Shown here: in pieces, positions 26,739 to 36,971 of the stretch
Layout of the letters: every line of letters starts with the position of its first letter
Position numbering within the stretch: position 1 is the first letter of the stretch
NCBI RefSeq assembly: GCF_000024205.1
Contig: NC_013216.1
Span: forward strand, 1,240,001 to 1,304,000
DNA length: 64,000 nucleotides
Source of the DNA: Desulfofarcimen acetoxidans DSM 771
GTDB taxonomy: Bacteria; Bacillota; Desulfotomaculia; Desulfotomaculales; Desulfofarciminaceae
Direction of reading: 5' to 3'
Notes under the pieces: model-generated
What the model saw: only the letters and a program-made list of their open reading frames with translations
What the model was told of the DNA's origin: nothing
Database searches by the model: none
Program-made: the position numbers and the translations under genes

Positions 26739-28107
26739 TCACAGGACAGCTCCGGTTGAAATAAGAGAGAGGCTGTCTTTTTCTGAAGGTGCTATTAAAG
26801 AAGCTTTGATAAAGCTCAATGCGCTTCCGGCTATTAGCGGGTGTGTAATAGTTTCAACTTGCAACCGCACTGAGATATATGCGGCCACAATGGAGCTTAA
26901 TGATGGCTTGTATGATATCTGGAGATTTTTATCCAACCGCTCGGGTGTAGATATTTCTGAAATTAAAAATTATACTTATTCACATAGTCTTTATGATACT
27001 GTTCGACATTTGTTCAGGGTGTCATCCGGCTTGGATTCTATGATATTAGGGGAAACTCAAATTTTGGGACAAATTAAGGATGCTTATGAATTATCACGTA
27101 AACAGGGCTCAACCAACCGGGTAATTAACACCCTTTTTCAGCAGGCTCTGGCTGTTGGCAAAAAGGTGCGCAGCGAAACAGGTATTGATCGTCATGCTGT
27201 GTCTATCAGTTATGCAGCGGTTGAATTAGCCAAGCAGAGTATGGGTAGTCTGAACGGTAAGTCTGTCCTGGTTATCGGCGCCGGAAAGATGAGTGAATTG
27301 ACTGTTAAGCATCTGGTGGCTAACGGTGTGTCAGGTGTTGTGGTATCAAACCGTTCTTATGAGAGGGCTATTAGTTTAGCCAGGCAGTTTAACGGGCAGG
27401 CCGTTAACTTTACCGAATTATACAAATATATGACTATGGCTGATATTGTAATAAGTTGTACAGCAGCTTCTCATTATGTGGTCAAGTTGAATCAGTTTCG
27501 CTCAGTAATGGAAAAGCGGATCGAACAAAAAATTTTTATTATTGATATTGCAGTTCCCCGCGACATTGACCCGAATATTGCTAATTTACCCGGCGTTACC
27601 TTGTATGACGTGGATGATTTGCAAAATGTAGTGGACAGCAATTTGGCTGAGCGAAAACTGGCAGCTGTAGCTGCAGAAGAAATAATTGAGGACAAGCTGG
27701 ATGAATTTATGAAATGGTTGTCTACGCAGTTTGTGGTGCCTACTATTATTGCTCTTAAAAATAAAACTGAAGCGATTAAAGAAAGTGAATTACAAAAAGC
27801 TTTTAACCGCTTGGGTAAGTTATCGGAACATGATAAGAAAATAATCAACACTTTAGCCGGAGCTATTGTCAGTCAGATTCTGCATGAGCCGGTTACCCAG
27901 TTGAAGGCCTATGCTGTTACTCCTCAGGGACATTTATATGCGGAAATTCTACAAAATCTATTTAGCCTGAATGTTGAAGGCAAGCGTTCTGAAAATAATA
28001 TCTGGCCTTCTAATCAAATGTTAGCTGCTGCAGCAAGTGATATTAATTGCGATTTTTTACGGGAGGATATCAATAATGAGAGAAATTGTAGTCGGAACCA
28101 GGGATAG
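26713..28107 (+). CDS. hemA: Glutamyl-tRNA reductase
   Basis: First committed step of tetrapyrrole synthesis in the C5 route: reduces Glu-tRNA to glutamate-1-semialdehyde with NADPH. About 464 residues, catalytic Cys in [10 protein letters not shown] near residue 50, [15 protein letters not shown] at the N-terminus, [17 protein letters not shown] motif VIGAGKMSE near 190. The ATG at 26713 follows AAAGGAGC; it overlaps the upstream gene by 26 bases, indicating coupling. It ends in an extended C-terminal tail of about 40 residues past the dimerisation domain. Confidence 0.96.
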   Translation: MLIIVVGVNHRTAPVEIRERLSFSEGAIKEALIKLNALPAISGCVIVSTCNRTEIYAATMELNDGLYDIWRFLSNRSGVDISEIKNYTYSHSLYDTVRHLFRVSSGLDSMILGETQILGQIKDAYELSRKQGSTNRVINTLFQQALAVGKKVRSETGIDRHAVSISYAAVELAKQSMGSLNGKSVLVIGAGKMSELTVKHLVANGVSGVVVSNRSYERAISLARQFNGQAVNFTELYKYMTMADIVISCTAASHYVVKLNQFRSVMEKRIEQKIFIIDIAVPRDIDPNIANLPGVTLYDVDDLQNVVDSNLAERKLAAVAAEEIIEDKLDEFMKWLSTQFVVPTIIALKNKTEAIKESELQKAFNRLGKLSEHDKKIINTLAGAIVSQILHEPVTQLKAYAVTPQGHLYAEILQNLFSLNVEGKRSENNIWPSNQMLAAAASDINCDFLREDINNERNCSRNQG

Positions 28108-29005
28108 TCAACTGGCTCTCTGGCAGGCTAACTGGGTTGTGGACAGATTGCGTGAGCGTAACCCCGGTTATAGTTTTCGCATTCAGGGTATTAAAACCCA
28201 TGGTGATAATATTCTTGATGTGGCCCTGGCCAAAATAGGCGATAAGGGTCTTTTTACTAAAGAGCTGGAAGTGGCGTTACTGAGTGATGAAATTGATTTA
28301 GCGGTTCATAGCATGAAGGATCTGCCCACAGATCTTCCTGGCGGGCTTGCTGTAGGCGCAGTTTGTGAAAGGGAATATCCGGGTGACGTTTTGGTATCAT
28401 CACAGGGTTATGTTCTGGATAAGTTGCCTGAAGGAGCTGTTATTGGTACCAGTAGTTTGAGACGTACAGCCCAACTGCTTCACTACAGGCAGGATTTAAG
28501 AATAGTTAATATCAGAGGCAACCTGAATACCCGTTTAAGAAAAATGGATGAAGAAAAGCTGGATGGTGTTGTACTGGCTTATGCCGGGATTCAGAGACTT
28601 GGTTTGAAGGATAGAATCACAGAGCGGATTCCTATGGAAATATGTTTGCCCGCAGTGGGTCAGGGTTCCATAGGCATTGAAATTCGTCATTTAGATGAGG
28701 AAATTATGGATATTGTGGAAACTATAGAGCACAGACCGTCTAGGATCGCTGTTAGTGCTGAAAGAAATTTTCTGAAAAGATTAGAAGGCGGCTGTCAGGT
28801 GCCAATCGGGGCATATGGCCTGGTAATCGGTAATGAAATTAAATTCGAAGGTTTGATTGCCAGTTTAGATGGCAAGCATCTGGTTCGTGATGTTATAGCC
28901 GGGCCTGTTAATGAAGCTGCCAAGATTGGAGTTAAGCTGGCGGAGAGCCTGTTGAAAAAAGGCGGCAGGGAAATATTGCGGGCTGTACGACAGGAGAATT
29001 GTTAA
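28076..29005 (+). CDS. hemC: Porphobilinogen deaminase (hydroxymethylbilane synthase)
   Basis: Polymerises four porphobilinogens to hydroxymethylbilane. It has 309 residues with [12 protein letters not shown] at the N-terminus, [31 protein letters not shown], and the dipyrromethane-cofactor Cys in EGGCQVPIG. The ATG 28076 has a GGGAGGAT site and lies within the end of hemA (32-base overlap). The stop overlaps the start of the next gene (TAATG). Confidence 0.97.
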   Translation: MREIVVGTRDSQLALWQANWVVDRLRERNPGYSFRIQGIKTHGDNILDVALAKIGDKGLFTKELEVALLSDEIDLAVHSMKDLPTDLPGGLAVGAVCEREYPGDVLVSSQGYVLDKLPEGAVIGTSSLRRTAQLLHYRQDLRIVNIRGNLNTRLRKMDEEKLDGVVLAYAGIQRLGLKDRITERIPMEICLPAVGQGSIGIEIRHLDEEIMDIVETIEHRPSRIAVSAERNFLKRLEGGCQVPIGAYGLVIGNEIKFEGLIASLDGKHLVRDVIAGPVNEAAKIGVKLAESLLKKGGREILRAVRQENC

Positions 29006-30522
29006 TGAAAAAAGGTATTGTTTATTTAATCGGTGCCGGGCCTGGAGATCCCAAGTTAATCACAGTTAGAGGCGTGGAATGTATAAAAAAAGCTGATGTG
29101 GTAGTTTATGATCGCCTGGCCGGTTCCAGGCTGTTGGGTTATGCAGCTCCACACGCGGAAATGATTTATGTAGGCAAATCACCCGACCGGCATACTTTGA
29201 GACAAGAGGAAATTAATCAGCTGCTGGTGAAAAAGGCAGCACAAGGACTGGTGGTAGCCCGCTTAAAAGGGGGCGACCCCTTTGTTTTTGGACGGGGAGG
29301 GGAAGAAGCGGAGGTTCTGGTGCAAAACAGTATTCCGTTTGAAGTTGTTCCCGGTATTACTTCAGCTATAGCTGTTCCTGCTTATGCCGGCATACCGGTT
29401 ACACATAGAGATTGTACTTCAACTCTGGCCATTATCACCGGCAATGAAGATCCTGCAAAAGAGGATTCCAGTATTGCCTGGGATAAAATTGCTACTGCTG
29501 CCGGCACATTGGTTTTCTTAATGGGCATGGGTAATCTGCCTAAAATTACGGACAGGCTTATGGGAGCGGGCAGACCGGCTTCGACACCTGTTGCACTGAT
29601 TCGCTGGGGTACCAGACCGGAACAACGTACTTTGACAGGAACACTGGAGGATATAGCAGACCTGGCCAAACAGGATGATTTTAAAAACCCGGCCATAATC
29701 ATAGTAGGTGAGGTAGTCAAACTCAGGGAAAAGCTGGCCTGGTTTGAAAATAAACCGTTGTTCGGGAAACGAATTGTGGTTACACGTTCCAGGGAGCAAG
29801 CCAGCGTACTGTCTGAGGCGATTGAGGCTTTAGGTGGTGAATCATGGGAATTTCCCGCCATAAAAATTGAGGAGCCGGAAGATTATACAGCCATGGACTC
29901 TTCTATTGAAAATATAGTGCAATTTGATTGGTTAATATTTACAAGTGTTAATGGCGTAAAATATTACATGGATAGGCTTAAGCAACATAAAAAAGACATC
30001 CGGGAATTAAAAGGTATCCGGCTTTGTGCTATTGGGCCGAAAACAAAAGAATCGCTAGAGCAATACGGCCTGCTGGTGGACTATGTTCCCGGCGAGTACC
30101 GAGCCGAACAGATTATAGAAGGCCTGAAAGATAAGGTCTCTCCCGGCACAAAAGTACTGCTGGCCAGAGCGGATATAGCAAGAAAGGTTTTGCCGGAAGC
30201 ACTGAGAGAATTGAAGGCAGACGTAACGGAGGTAGTTGCCTATAGAACTCTGCAGGGCAGCAGCAGCTCGGAATTGCTTAAACAGATGCTGGTGGATAAA
30301 GAAATCGACGCAGTGACCTTTACCAGTTCTTCAACAGTGCGTAACTTTGTGGATTTGCTGGGTAAAGAAAACCGGGTTGAGCTGTTAAATGGTGTAGTAC
30401 TGGCCAGTATTGGCCCGGTTACTTCACAAACCGCCGTTGAGATGGGTCTTAATATAGATATTGAAGCAAAAGAATATACTATTAACGGTCTTGTGCAGGA
30501 ATTATTAGCATATTTTCAGTAG
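29005..30522 (+). CDS. cobA-hemD: Fused uroporphyrinogen-III C-methyltransferase / uroporphyrinogen-III synthase
   Basis: Two enzymes in one 505-residue chain. Residues 1 to about 245: SAM-dependent uroporphyrinogen-III methyltransferase making precorrin-2 (YLIGAGPGDPKLIT, RLKGGDPFVFGRGGEEAE, PGITSAIAVPAYAGIPVTHR). Residues about 255-505: HemD, closing hydroxymethylbilane to uroporphyrinogen III (VVTRSREQASVLSE, FTSVNGVKYY, TFTSSSTVRNF). This fusion is common in Clostridia. It commits the operon product to siroheme. The start is ATG at the TAATG overlap, after CAGGAGAA. Confidence 0.96.
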   Translation: MKKGIVYLIGAGPGDPKLITVRGVECIKKADVVVYDRLAGSRLLGYAAPHAEMIYVGKSPDRHTLRQEEINQLLVKKAAQGLVVARLKGGDPFVFGRGGEEAEVLVQNSIPFEVVPGITSAIAVPAYAGIPVTHRDCTSTLAIITGNEDPAKEDSSIAWDKIATAAGTLVFLMGMGNLPKITDRLMGAGRPASTPVALIRWGTRPEQRTLTGTLEDIADLAKQDDFKNPAIIIVGEVVKLREKLAWFENKPLFGKRIVVTRSREQASVLSEAIEALGGESWEFPAIKIEEPEDYTAMDSSIENIVQFDWLIFTSVNGVKYYMDRLKQHKKDIRELKGIRLCAIGPKTKESLEQYGLLVDYVPGEYRAEQIIEGLKDKVSPGTKVLLARADIARKVLPEALRELKADVTEVVAYRTLQGSSSSELLKQMLVDKEIDAVTFTSSSTVRNFVDLLGKENRVELLNGVVLASIGPVTSQTAVEMGLNIDIEAKEYTINGLVQELLAYFQ

Positions 30523-30567
30523 TTGATCATAAACTCCAAAATACCATGTAGAAAGTGTGGGCTGCAG

Positions 30568-31758
30568 ATGATCAGTATAACTAAGCTTTTATGCGATTCG
30601 GAAAACTTTGGAGACAGCCTGCGCTACAGCAGTGGTTCACGGGGACAAATACACGGGGCTGCGGCGGGGCACGGGCCGGTGGTAGTCTGGAATATAACAC
30701 GTACCTGCAATCTAAAATGCATTCATTGCTATTCAAATTCTGATAATAAAAAATATGAGGGCGAGCTCACTACAGCTGAGGCCAAAAATTTTATCAAAGA
30801 TTTAGCCGAGTTCAAAGTACCGGTGATTCTATTTTCCGGTGGTGAACCTTTAATTCGCAAAGACTTTTTTGAATTAGCCGCCTGTGCGAGTGATTTAGGT
30901 ATACGCTGTACCATATCTACCAATGGAACCTTGATTACCGGAGACGTTGCTCAAAAAATAAAGGATATAGGGGTAGGCTATGTAGGCATCAGCTTGGATG
31001 GCATAGGTGAAAATAATGACCGGTTTCGAGGCAGGAGCGGGGCCTATGAGGCTGCTCTCAAGGGTATCAGAAATTGTTTGGCGGTAGGCCAAAAAGTAGG
31101 CCTGCGTTTTACAATTAATAAACATAATTACCTGGAGTTAAACGATATTTTTGATTTAATTGAGAGAGAAAATATACCAAGGGTATGCTTTTATCATCTG
31201 GTTTATTCCGGGCGCGGGGAGGAAATGATTGATCAGGATATATCCCACCTGCAAACCAGGGCTGCTCTTGATTTAATTATGGAAAGAGCCCTTGATTTTA
31301 AAAGAAGAGGACTGGAGAAAGAAATCCTTACAGTAGACAATCATGCAGATGCAGTCTATATATATTTGAGGCTTTTAGAAAAAGACCCTGACAGGGCTGA
31401 AAAAGTTATGGAATTGCTGCAGCGAAATGGTGGCAACCGTACAGGTATTGCAATAGGAGAAGTGGACTGGCATGGTTATGTGCATCCTGACCAATTTACT
31501 CAGAATCACAGTTTTGGCAGTGTGCGTGAACGCAAATTCGGGGATATCTGGACTGATATGAGCCAACCGGTGCTGGCTGGGTTGAAGGATCGCAAGCCGC
31601 TGCTTAAAGGGCGCTGTGCCGGCTGCCGTTGGCTGCAGGTTTGCAATGGTAATTTCCGGGCAAGGGCAGAGGCTGTTACAGGGGATTTCTGGGCATCTGA
31701 TCCGGCCTGCTATTTATCAGATGAGGAAATAGGTTTAAAATCTGGGGGGAGCATTTAA
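30568..31758 (+). CDS. ahbC: Radical SAM protein NirJ1/AhbC-like (Fe-coproporphyrin III synthase)
   Basis: Radical SAM enzyme that removes the acetate side chains of didecarboxysiroheme to give Fe-coproporphyrin III. About 396 residues: CNLKCIHC [4Fe-4S]-SAM motif near residue 52, GGEP motif ([12 protein letters not shown]), ISLDGIG, and a C-terminal SPASM-like Cys set ([12 protein letters not shown], then DPACY). The N-terminus [16 protein letters not shown] is typical of NirJ1, so ATG 30568 is preferred over upstream in-frame TTG. Position between cobA-hemD and hemB in a siroheme-to-heme operon supports the AhbC role. Confidence 0.9.
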   Translation: MISITKLLCDSENFGDSLRYSSGSRGQIHGAAAGHGPVVVWNITRTCNLKCIHCYSNSDNKKYEGELTTAEAKNFIKDLAEFKVPVILFSGGEPLIRKDFFELAACASDLGIRCTISTNGTLITGDVAQKIKDIGVGYVGISLDGIGENNDRFRGRSGAYEAALKGIRNCLAVGQKVGLRFTINKHNYLELNDIFDLIERENIPRVCFYHLVYSGRGEEMIDQDISHLQTRAALDLIMERALDFKRRGLEKEILTVDNHADAVYIYLRLLEKDPDRAEKVMELLQRNGGNRTGIAIGEVDWHGYVHPDQFTQNHSFGSVRERKFGDIWTDMSQPVLAGLKDRKPLLKGRCAGCRWLQVCNGNFRARAEAVTGDFWASDPACYLSDEEIGLKSGGSI

Positions 31759-32735
31759 TGTCTTTTCCGATTACACGTTTTCGACGCTTGCGGGCTTCAG
31801 ACGGTATACGCGGTTTGGTGAGGGAAAACCGGATTCATTCAGCAGACTTAATATACCCACTCTTTGCAACTTATGGGCAGGGCATAAAAAGGCCTGTGGG
31901 AGCTATGCCGGGGGTATATAATTTTTCTATTGATATGCTTCTGGAAGAAATTAAAGAGGTCGTTGAACTGGGCATACCTGCGGTAATTCTCTTTGGTGTA
32001 CCGGAAATCAAAGATGCCTCAGGCAGCGGGGCTTATGCTGAGGAGGGAATTGTTCAGCAGGCTGTCCGGGCTATCAAGCGGTCATACCCTGATTTGTTGG
32101 TTGTCACAGATGTCTGTCTCTGCGAATATACGGATCACGGCCATTGCGGCATTATTCAAAACGGCCGGATTTTAAACGACCCGACACTGGAATTACTGGC
32201 CCGTACAGCTGTCTCTCATGCCCGTGCCGGTGCTGACATCGTGGCACCCTCCGATATGATGGACGGCAGGGTGGCAGCTATCCGTAGGTCTCTCGATGAT
32301 TCGGGGTATTGCCATATTCCTATTATGGCTTATTCCGCTAAGTACGCTTCTGCCTATTACGGGCCTTTTAGAGAAGCCGCCGGTTCTGCTCCTCAGTTCG
32401 GCGATCGTAAAACTTACCAAATGGACCCGGCCAATGCTCTTGAAGCTATCCGTGAAACTGCACTTGATATTGAAGAAGGGGCTGACATAGTAATGGTAAA
32501 GCCTGCCCTGGCATATATGGATATCATACGCAGGGTTAAAGATGAGTTTCCTTATCCTTTGGCTGCCTATAATGTCAGCGGCGAGTATTCTATGGTTAAA
32601 GCTGCAGCTGAAAAAGGCTGGATTGATGAGAAAAAAATTGTGCTGGAAACGCTGACCGGTCTAAAGCGGGCCGGAGCAGATATTATTATCACCTATCACG
32701 CTAAAGATGCAGCGAGGTGGTTAAAGGAGGGGTAG
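31758..32735 (+). CDS. hemB: Delta-aminolevulinic acid dehydratase (porphobilinogen synthase)
   Basis: Condenses two aminolevulinates to porphobilinogen. It has 325 residues with RLRRLR-type N-terminus ([15 protein letters not shown]), metal-binding region [14 protein letters not shown], first Schiff-base lysine in [18 protein letters not shown] and second in [12 protein letters not shown]. The metal site carries the Cys/Cys/Cys pattern of Zn-dependent enzymes. The ATG overlaps the stop of ahbC (TAATG). Confidence 0.97.
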   Translation: MSFPITRFRRLRASDGIRGLVRENRIHSADLIYPLFATYGQGIKRPVGAMPGVYNFSIDMLLEEIKEVVELGIPAVILFGVPEIKDASGSGAYAEEGIVQQAVRAIKRSYPDLLVVTDVCLCEYTDHGHCGIIQNGRILNDPTLELLARTAVSHARAGADIVAPSDMMDGRVAAIRRSLDDSGYCHIPIMAYSAKYASAYYGPFREAAGSAPQFGDRKTYQMDPANALEAIRETALDIEEGADIVMVKPALAYMDIIRRVKDEFPYPLAAYNVSGEYSMVKAAAEKGWIDEKKIVLETLTGLKRAGADIIITYHAKDAARWLKEG

Positions 32736-32738
32736 CCA

Positions 32739-33731
32739 ATGCTGGTCTCTTGGAATACCACTAATGCTTGTAATATGTACTGTAAGCACTGCTACCGCGA
32801 CGCCGGCGCGGCAGTTGAAGAAGAATTGAATACAACTGAAGGTAAGAGCCTGATTGATGAGATAGTAAAAGCTGGTTTTAAGATAATGATTTTTAGCGGC
32901 GGTGAGCCGCTAATGCGCCCGGATATATTTGAATTGGTAGAATATGCTGCTTCTCAAGGTCTGCGTCCTGTTTTCGGCACCAACGGTTCCCTGATTACCG
33001 GGGAAACAGCCGAAAAACTAAAGGCTTGCGGTGCCTTGGGCATGGGTATCAGTCTGGACAGTATAAAACAGGCTGAACATGACCGGTTTAGGGCAACTCC
33101 GGGAGCCTGGGAATCTGCCGTAGAAGGAATGAGAAATTGCCGTGCTGCCGGGTTGCCTTTTCAAATCCACACCACCGTTATGGATTGGAATTATGATCAG
33201 GTAGAGACTCTCACTGATTTTGCTGTGAACGAGGGAGCTGTCGCGCACCATATATTTTTTATGGTGCCTACCGGTCGTGCAGTCAATATAGAAGCAGAGT
33301 CCCTGAAAGCAGAACAATACGAGAAACTGCTGCACAGAATTATGAAAAAGCAGCAGGAGGTTAATATTGAGCTAAAGCCTACCTGTGCTCCTCAGTTTAT
33401 GCGCATAGCAGGACAGATGGGACTTAAACTTCGTTTTCAGCGAGGCTGTCTGGCCGGAACCGGCTATTGCATAATCAGTCCCAAGGGTGATGTTCAGCCC
33501 TGTGCCTATCTTAACTTACCTCTTGGCAATGTTAGAGAAACTCCATTTAGTGAAATTTGGCACAACAATGAGGTCTTGAAAAAGTTAAGAACTATGGAAT
33601 ACAGCGGCGGATGCGGCGTCTGTGAATATAAAAGGGTATGCGGCGGGTGCAGGGCCAGAGCTTACTTTTACCATGGTGACTATATGGCGGAAGAACCCTG
33701 GTGCCTTTATCACGGACGAAAGGGCTATTAA
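32739..33731 (+). CDS. ahbD: Radical SAM protein NirJ2/AhbD-like (heme synthase of the siroheme route)
   Basis: Final step of the alternative pathway: oxidative decarboxylation of the two propionates of Fe-coproporphyrin III to the vinyls of heme b. It has 330 residues with CNMYCKHC radical SAM motif near residue 11, IFSGGEPLMR, GTNGSLITGE, and a C-terminal auxiliary-cluster region (GCLAGTGYC, CAYLNLPLG, GGCGVCEYKRVCGGCRARA) typical of NirJ2/AhbD. It starts three bases after hemB with AAAGGAGGGG and is followed at one base by ahbA. Confidence 0.9.
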   Translation: MLVSWNTTNACNMYCKHCYRDAGAAVEEELNTTEGKSLIDEIVKAGFKIMIFSGGEPLMRPDIFELVEYAASQGLRPVFGTNGSLITGETAEKLKACGALGMGISLDSIKQAEHDRFRATPGAWESAVEGMRNCRAAGLPFQIHTTVMDWNYDQVETLTDFAVNEGAVAHHIFFMVPTGRAVNIEAESLKAEQYEKLLHRIMKKQQEVNIELKPTCAPQFMRIAGQMGLKLRFQRGCLAGTGYCIISPKGDVQPCAYLNLPLGNVRETPFSEIWHNNEVLKKLRTMEYSGGCGVCEYKRVCGGCRARAYFYHGDYMAEEPWCLYHGRKGY

Positions 33732-33732
33732 C

Positions 33733-34200
33733 ATGGATTTAGAAAAACTCGATCAATTGGATAAAAAATTGCTCAATATTATTCAAACCGGTTTTCCTAT
33801 TACAACCAGGCCATATCGGGAATTGGCTGAAAAGCTGGCTACCTCGGAAGCCGATATAATTAACCGTATTGAGCGCCTGCAAAAAATAGGTGTAATCCGT
33901 CGTCTGGGCGGTATATTTGATTCCCGCAGTTTAGGTTATACCGGTACCTTATGTGCTATGCAGGTGCCTGAGGATAGGATTGATGAAGTAGCGGCGGTCA
34001 TTAACTCCTATCCCGGGATTACTCATAATTATTTGAGAGAACATAAATATAATATGTGGTTTACCTTGCTGGCGGAATCTAAAGAGCGGATTCAGGAAAT
34101 ATTGTTGGAAATTAAAGATGTTACCGCTATTAAACAATTAATCGTTCTGCCCGCCGAGAATATTTTTAAGATAAAGGTGAATTTTGACACTGAGGTGTGA
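33733..34200 (+). CDS. ahbA: Siroheme decarboxylase subunit AhbA (NirD/L-like, Lrp-type fold)
   Basis: With AhbB decarboxylates siroheme at C12 and C18. The 155-residue protein resembles an AsnC/Lrp regulator: N-terminal winged helix (DQLDKKLLNIIQTGFPITTRPYRELAEKLA, given here in parts) and RAM-like alpha/beta domain with IRRLGGIFDSRSLGYTG and HNYLREHKYNMWFTLLAE. ATG 33733 starts just after ahbD; the longer open frame inside ahbD is not used. The Lrp look is structural, and operon context makes the enzyme the better call. Confidence 0.9.
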   Translation: MDLEKLDQLDKKLLNIIQTGFPITTRPYRELAEKLATSEADIINRIERLQKIGVIRRLGGIFDSRSLGYTGTLCAMQVPEDRIDEVAAVINSYPGITHNYLREHKYNMWFTLLAESKERIQEILLEIKDVTAIKQLIVLPAENIFKIKVNFDTEV

Positions 34201-34203
34201 ATT

Positions 34204-34671
34204 ATGCTTACAGAGTTAGAAAAACAAATCGTGCGGGAATTGCAAAAGGGTTTGCCTCTGGTCAGCCAGCCCTACTTAGAGCTGTCCGGTCGATTGGGTA
34301 TGAGTGAAACTGAGCTAATGGAAAAAATTAAAGAGTTTCTGGAGCGAGGTTTGCTCCGTCGTCTTGGCGCGGCTGTACGTCACCAGGATTTGGGTTATGT
34401 TGCTAATGCCATGATTGTCTGGGAAGTGCCCGGAGAGCAAGTATTGCAGGCAGGTCAGACTATGTCCGATTTTGCGGAAGTAAGCCATTGTTATCAAAGA
34501 CCGGTTTATGCCGACTGGCCGTATAACTTATTTACTATGGTTCACGGGCAGGATGAAGCAGCTTGTCAAAAAATAGCTGAAAGGCTCTCTCAAGCTACCG
34601 GTATAAAAAAATATAAGTTATTGTTCAGTACGGCGGAATTGAAGAAAAGTACTATGAAGTATTTTGTTTAA
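34204..34671 (+). CDS. ahbB: Siroheme decarboxylase subunit AhbB (NirG/H-like, Lrp-type fold)
   Basis: Partner of AhbA, 155 residues, same fold: LTELEKQIVRELQKG N-terminal helix-turn-helix, LLRRLGAAVRHQDLGY, then SHCYQRP-VYADWPYN with the His likely in the active site, and LFTMVHGQ. Paralogue of the preceding gene, three bases apart. Together with cobA-hemD, ahbC and ahbD it completes the siroheme-dependent heme route; hemE, hemN and hemH are absent from the operon. Confidence 0.9.
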   Translation: MLTELEKQIVRELQKGLPLVSQPYLELSGRLGMSETELMEKIKEFLERGLLRRLGAAVRHQDLGYVANAMIVWEVPGEQVLQAGQTMSDFAEVSHCYQRPVYADWPYNLFTMVHGQDEAACQKIAERLSQATGIKKYKLLFSTAELKKSTMKYFV

Positions 34672-34703
34672 TAGATTAATAATCTTTAAAGGCCGGTGAT
34701 CCC

Positions 34704-35996
34704 ATGCACAAAGGTTTTGACAAATCAAAAGCTATGTTTGAAGATGCAAAGAAATATATTCCCGGTGGAGTGAACAGCCCCGTAAGAGCTTTTAAATCAG
34801 TTAATTTAGATCCACCCTTTATAGAGCGAGGCAATGGCTCAAAAATAACTGATGCAGACGGGAATATCTATATAGACTATGTTGGCTCCTGGGGCCCTCT
34901 AATTCTGGGACACCGTCACCCGGAAGTCATTAACGCGCTGCGTGATTATCTCGAGTCGGGCACCAGCTATGGAGCGCCTACAGAATTAGAAACAGAGCTG
35001 GCAAAAATGATTATAGAGGCTGTTCCTTCAGTGGAAATGGTGCGCATGGTCAATTCCGGCACTGAGGCTACCATGAGTGCCTTGCGCCTGGCCCGCGGCT
35101 ACACAGGCAGAGATAAGATTGTTAAATTTGAAGGCAGCTATCACGGTCATGCTGACTTCCTGCTGATTAAAGCAGGTTCCGGAGCTTTGACTCTGGGCGT
35201 GCCTACAAGTCCCGGGGTACCCGCTAACACCGCCGCTAATACCATAACGGCTGCTTTTAATAATACAGATATGCTAAAAGAGATATTTGCTCTGGAAGGA
35301 AAAAATATTGCTGCAGTAATTGTTGAACCGGTTGCCGGAAATATGGGAGTCGTATCTCCACAGCCGGGTTTTTTGGAGAGCCTTAGGGATATAACTATGT
35401 CTTATGGCAGTCTTTTAATTTTTGATGAGGTTATGACTGGTTTTAGGGTGGCTTACGGGGGTGCGCAGTCTCTTTATGGCATTGAACCTGATTTGACTTG
35501 TTTTGGCAAGGTTATTGGCGGTGGCTTACCGGTAGGCGCTTATGGCGGGAAAAAGCAAATCATGGAGATGATATCACCGGCAGGTCCGGTTTATCAAGCC
35601 GGTACACTTTCCGGTAATCCACTGGCAGTTACTGCCGGTATAGCAACGTTGAGGGTGTTGCAGAGGCCGGGTGTTTATGAAATGCTGGAAAAAAAGTCAG
35701 CTGCTTTAGCTGCCGGTTTGGCCGAAGCCGCTGCGGATTGCGGCGCCAGGGTAAACTTCAACAGGGTAGGTTCCATGCTTTGCGGCTTTTTTACGGATCA
35801 AAAGGTAACTGACTATGCTACCGCGGCAACAGCGGATACCGGCAAGTATGCTAAATTCTTTAGGGCTATGCTGCAGGAAGGAATTTATTTGGCCCCGTCA
35901 CAATTTGAAGCTGCCTTTATGTCATTAGTCCATAGTGAAGAGGACATAGCCAAAACTGTTGAAGCAGCCAGTAAGGCCTTCAGAACAGCAATTTAG
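34704..35996 (+). CDS. hemL: Glutamate-1-semialdehyde 2,1-aminomutase
   Basis: PLP enzyme converting glutamate-1-semialdehyde to 5-aminolevulinate, directly after HemA in the pathway. It has 430 residues: [13 protein letters not shown] at the N-terminus, [51 protein letters not shown], and the PLP lysine in [17 protein letters not shown]. It is the last gene of the heme operon and starts after GGCCGGTGAT. Full length and intact. Confidence 0.97.
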   Translation: MHKGFDKSKAMFEDAKKYIPGGVNSPVRAFKSVNLDPPFIERGNGSKITDADGNIYIDYVGSWGPLILGHRHPEVINALRDYLESGTSYGAPTELETELAKMIIEAVPSVEMVRMVNSGTEATMSALRLARGYTGRDKIVKFEGSYHGHADFLLIKAGSGALTLGVPTSPGVPANTAANTITAAFNNTDMLKEIFALEGKNIAAVIVEPVAGNMGVVSPQPGFLESLRDITMSYGSLLIFDEVMTGFRVAYGGAQSLYGIEPDLTCFGKVIGGGLPVGAYGGKKQIMEMISPAGPVYQAGTLSGNPLAVTAGIATLRVLQRPGVYEMLEKKSAALAAGLAEAAADCGARVNFNRVGSMLCGFFTDQKVTDYATAATADTGKYAKFFRAMLQEGIYLAPSQFEAAFMSLVHSEEDIAKTVEAASKAFRTAI

Positions 35997-36090
35997 AGGT
36001 TTCTTCATGCAAAGTAACTATGAGGTTAATGCTTAAGAATGGGTGTTGCGTGTTTTTGGATTTACATATGTCTTCAGCCAGGGTGAAATT

Positions 36091-36738
36091 ATGAAAAAAA
36101 TATATGACATATCTTTACCTGTGTGTGAGGATACAGTTATTTATCCGGGGGATCCGCCGGTTACCGTCAGGCGGGTATCGGATATAAATAAAAGTGATTT
36201 GATAAATATATCAGAGATAACCTTAAGCACGCATACGGCTACTCATATAGATGCTCCCAAGCATCTTTTCAGTCATGCACAGGGAATAGACAGAATCCCT
36301 TTAGAAGTTCTTATTGGGCCGGTAACAGTATATGAGTTTCTGAAATTGCGGCGGATTGAGGTAAGTCATCTGCAAAATTTACCTTTAAAAGCAGGTGATA
36401 GGGTATTATTTAAAACCGATAATTCATTTTTACCCAGGGATAAATTTTGCCCGGATTATACCTGTTTATCTCCGGAAGCAGCGGGGTATATAGCCGAAGT
36501 AGGATTAATACTGGTTGGTATTGATTATTTTTCTGTTGATCCCTTTGTTGGCAGTGATGAAAATTATGCTGTAGATAGCCTGGCAGTGCATAAAACTTTG
36601 CTAAGTAAAGGAATAATCATATTGGAAGGTATAGATTTAAGCCAGATCAAGCCTGCTTGTTATGAGCTTATCTGCTTGCCTCTTAATTTGGTTAACGCTG
36701 ACGGTTCACCGGTGAGGGCAATATTAAGAGATCTGTGA
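36091..36738 (+). CDS. Cyclase-family (kynurenine formamidase-like) metal hydrolase
   Basis: The 215-residue protein belongs to the cyclase / KynB family, metal-dependent amide hydrolases: YDISLPVCEDTVIYPGDPP at the N-terminus and the metal-site motif HTATHIDAPKHLF (family HxxTHxDxPxH), then GIDYFSVDP and LEGIDLS. The ATG 36091 has a CAGGGTGAAATT site; the longer open frame has none. There is no tryptophan-degradation gene nearby, so substrate is unknown. Confidence 0.88.
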   Translation: MKKIYDISLPVCEDTVIYPGDPPVTVRRVSDINKSDLINISEITLSTHTATHIDAPKHLFSHAQGIDRIPLEVLIGPVTVYEFLKLRRIEVSHLQNLPLKAGDRVLFKTDNSFLPRDKFCPDYTCLSPEAAGYIAEVGLILVGIDYFSVDPFVGSDENYAVDSLAVHKTLLSKGIIILEGIDLSQIKPACYELICLPLNLVNADGSPVRAILRDL

Positions 36739-36840
36739 TACTTTATAGATGGATATTTTTATTAGTATAGCACTATAATTAATTAATTGTAACATGAAGG
36801 AATTTGTAGTATGTCAAAGCTACTTCTTATTCTAACCTAA

Positions 36841-36862
36841 TTTTTTCATCAATCGATGAAAA
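36841..36862. repeat. Inverted repeat upstream of the rex promoter
   Basis: TTTTTCATC, four bases, GATGAAAAA: a 9-bp perfect stem eight bases before the -35 box. It could be a terminator of the cyclase gene (100 bases after its stop, weak T tail) or an operator. Confidence 0.6.
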
Positions 36863-36869
36863 AGTGTGT

Positions 36870-36898
36870 TTGACATAGGTTGCGACAAATGATATATA
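36870..36898 (+). promoter_or_regulatory. Sigma-A promoter of rex
   Basis: TTGACA, 17 bases, TATATA. A near-consensus vegetative promoter 74 bases ahead of the rex start codon. Confidence 0.8.
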
Positions 36899-36911
36899 TC
36901 TATGTAGGATT

Positions 36912-36929
36912 TTGTGAAATGAATAACGA
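36912..36929. promoter_or_regulatory. Possible Rex operator (autoregulation)
   Basis: TTGTGAA, four bases, ATAACGA. The left half is the exact Rex half-site TTGTGAA; the right half matches TTCACAA at four of seven positions. It lies just after the expected transcription start of rex. The weak right half makes this tentative. Confidence 0.35.
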
Positions 36930-36971
36930 TACGTCGAAGCTATATACAGAGAGAGTGAGGAGGGGCTGGAG

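Noticed and set aside
33733-34671. A pair of AsnC/Lrp transcription regulators
   Set aside because: The fold is the same, but position between ahbD and hemL and the RRLG motifs fit siroheme decarboxylase AhbA/AhbB.
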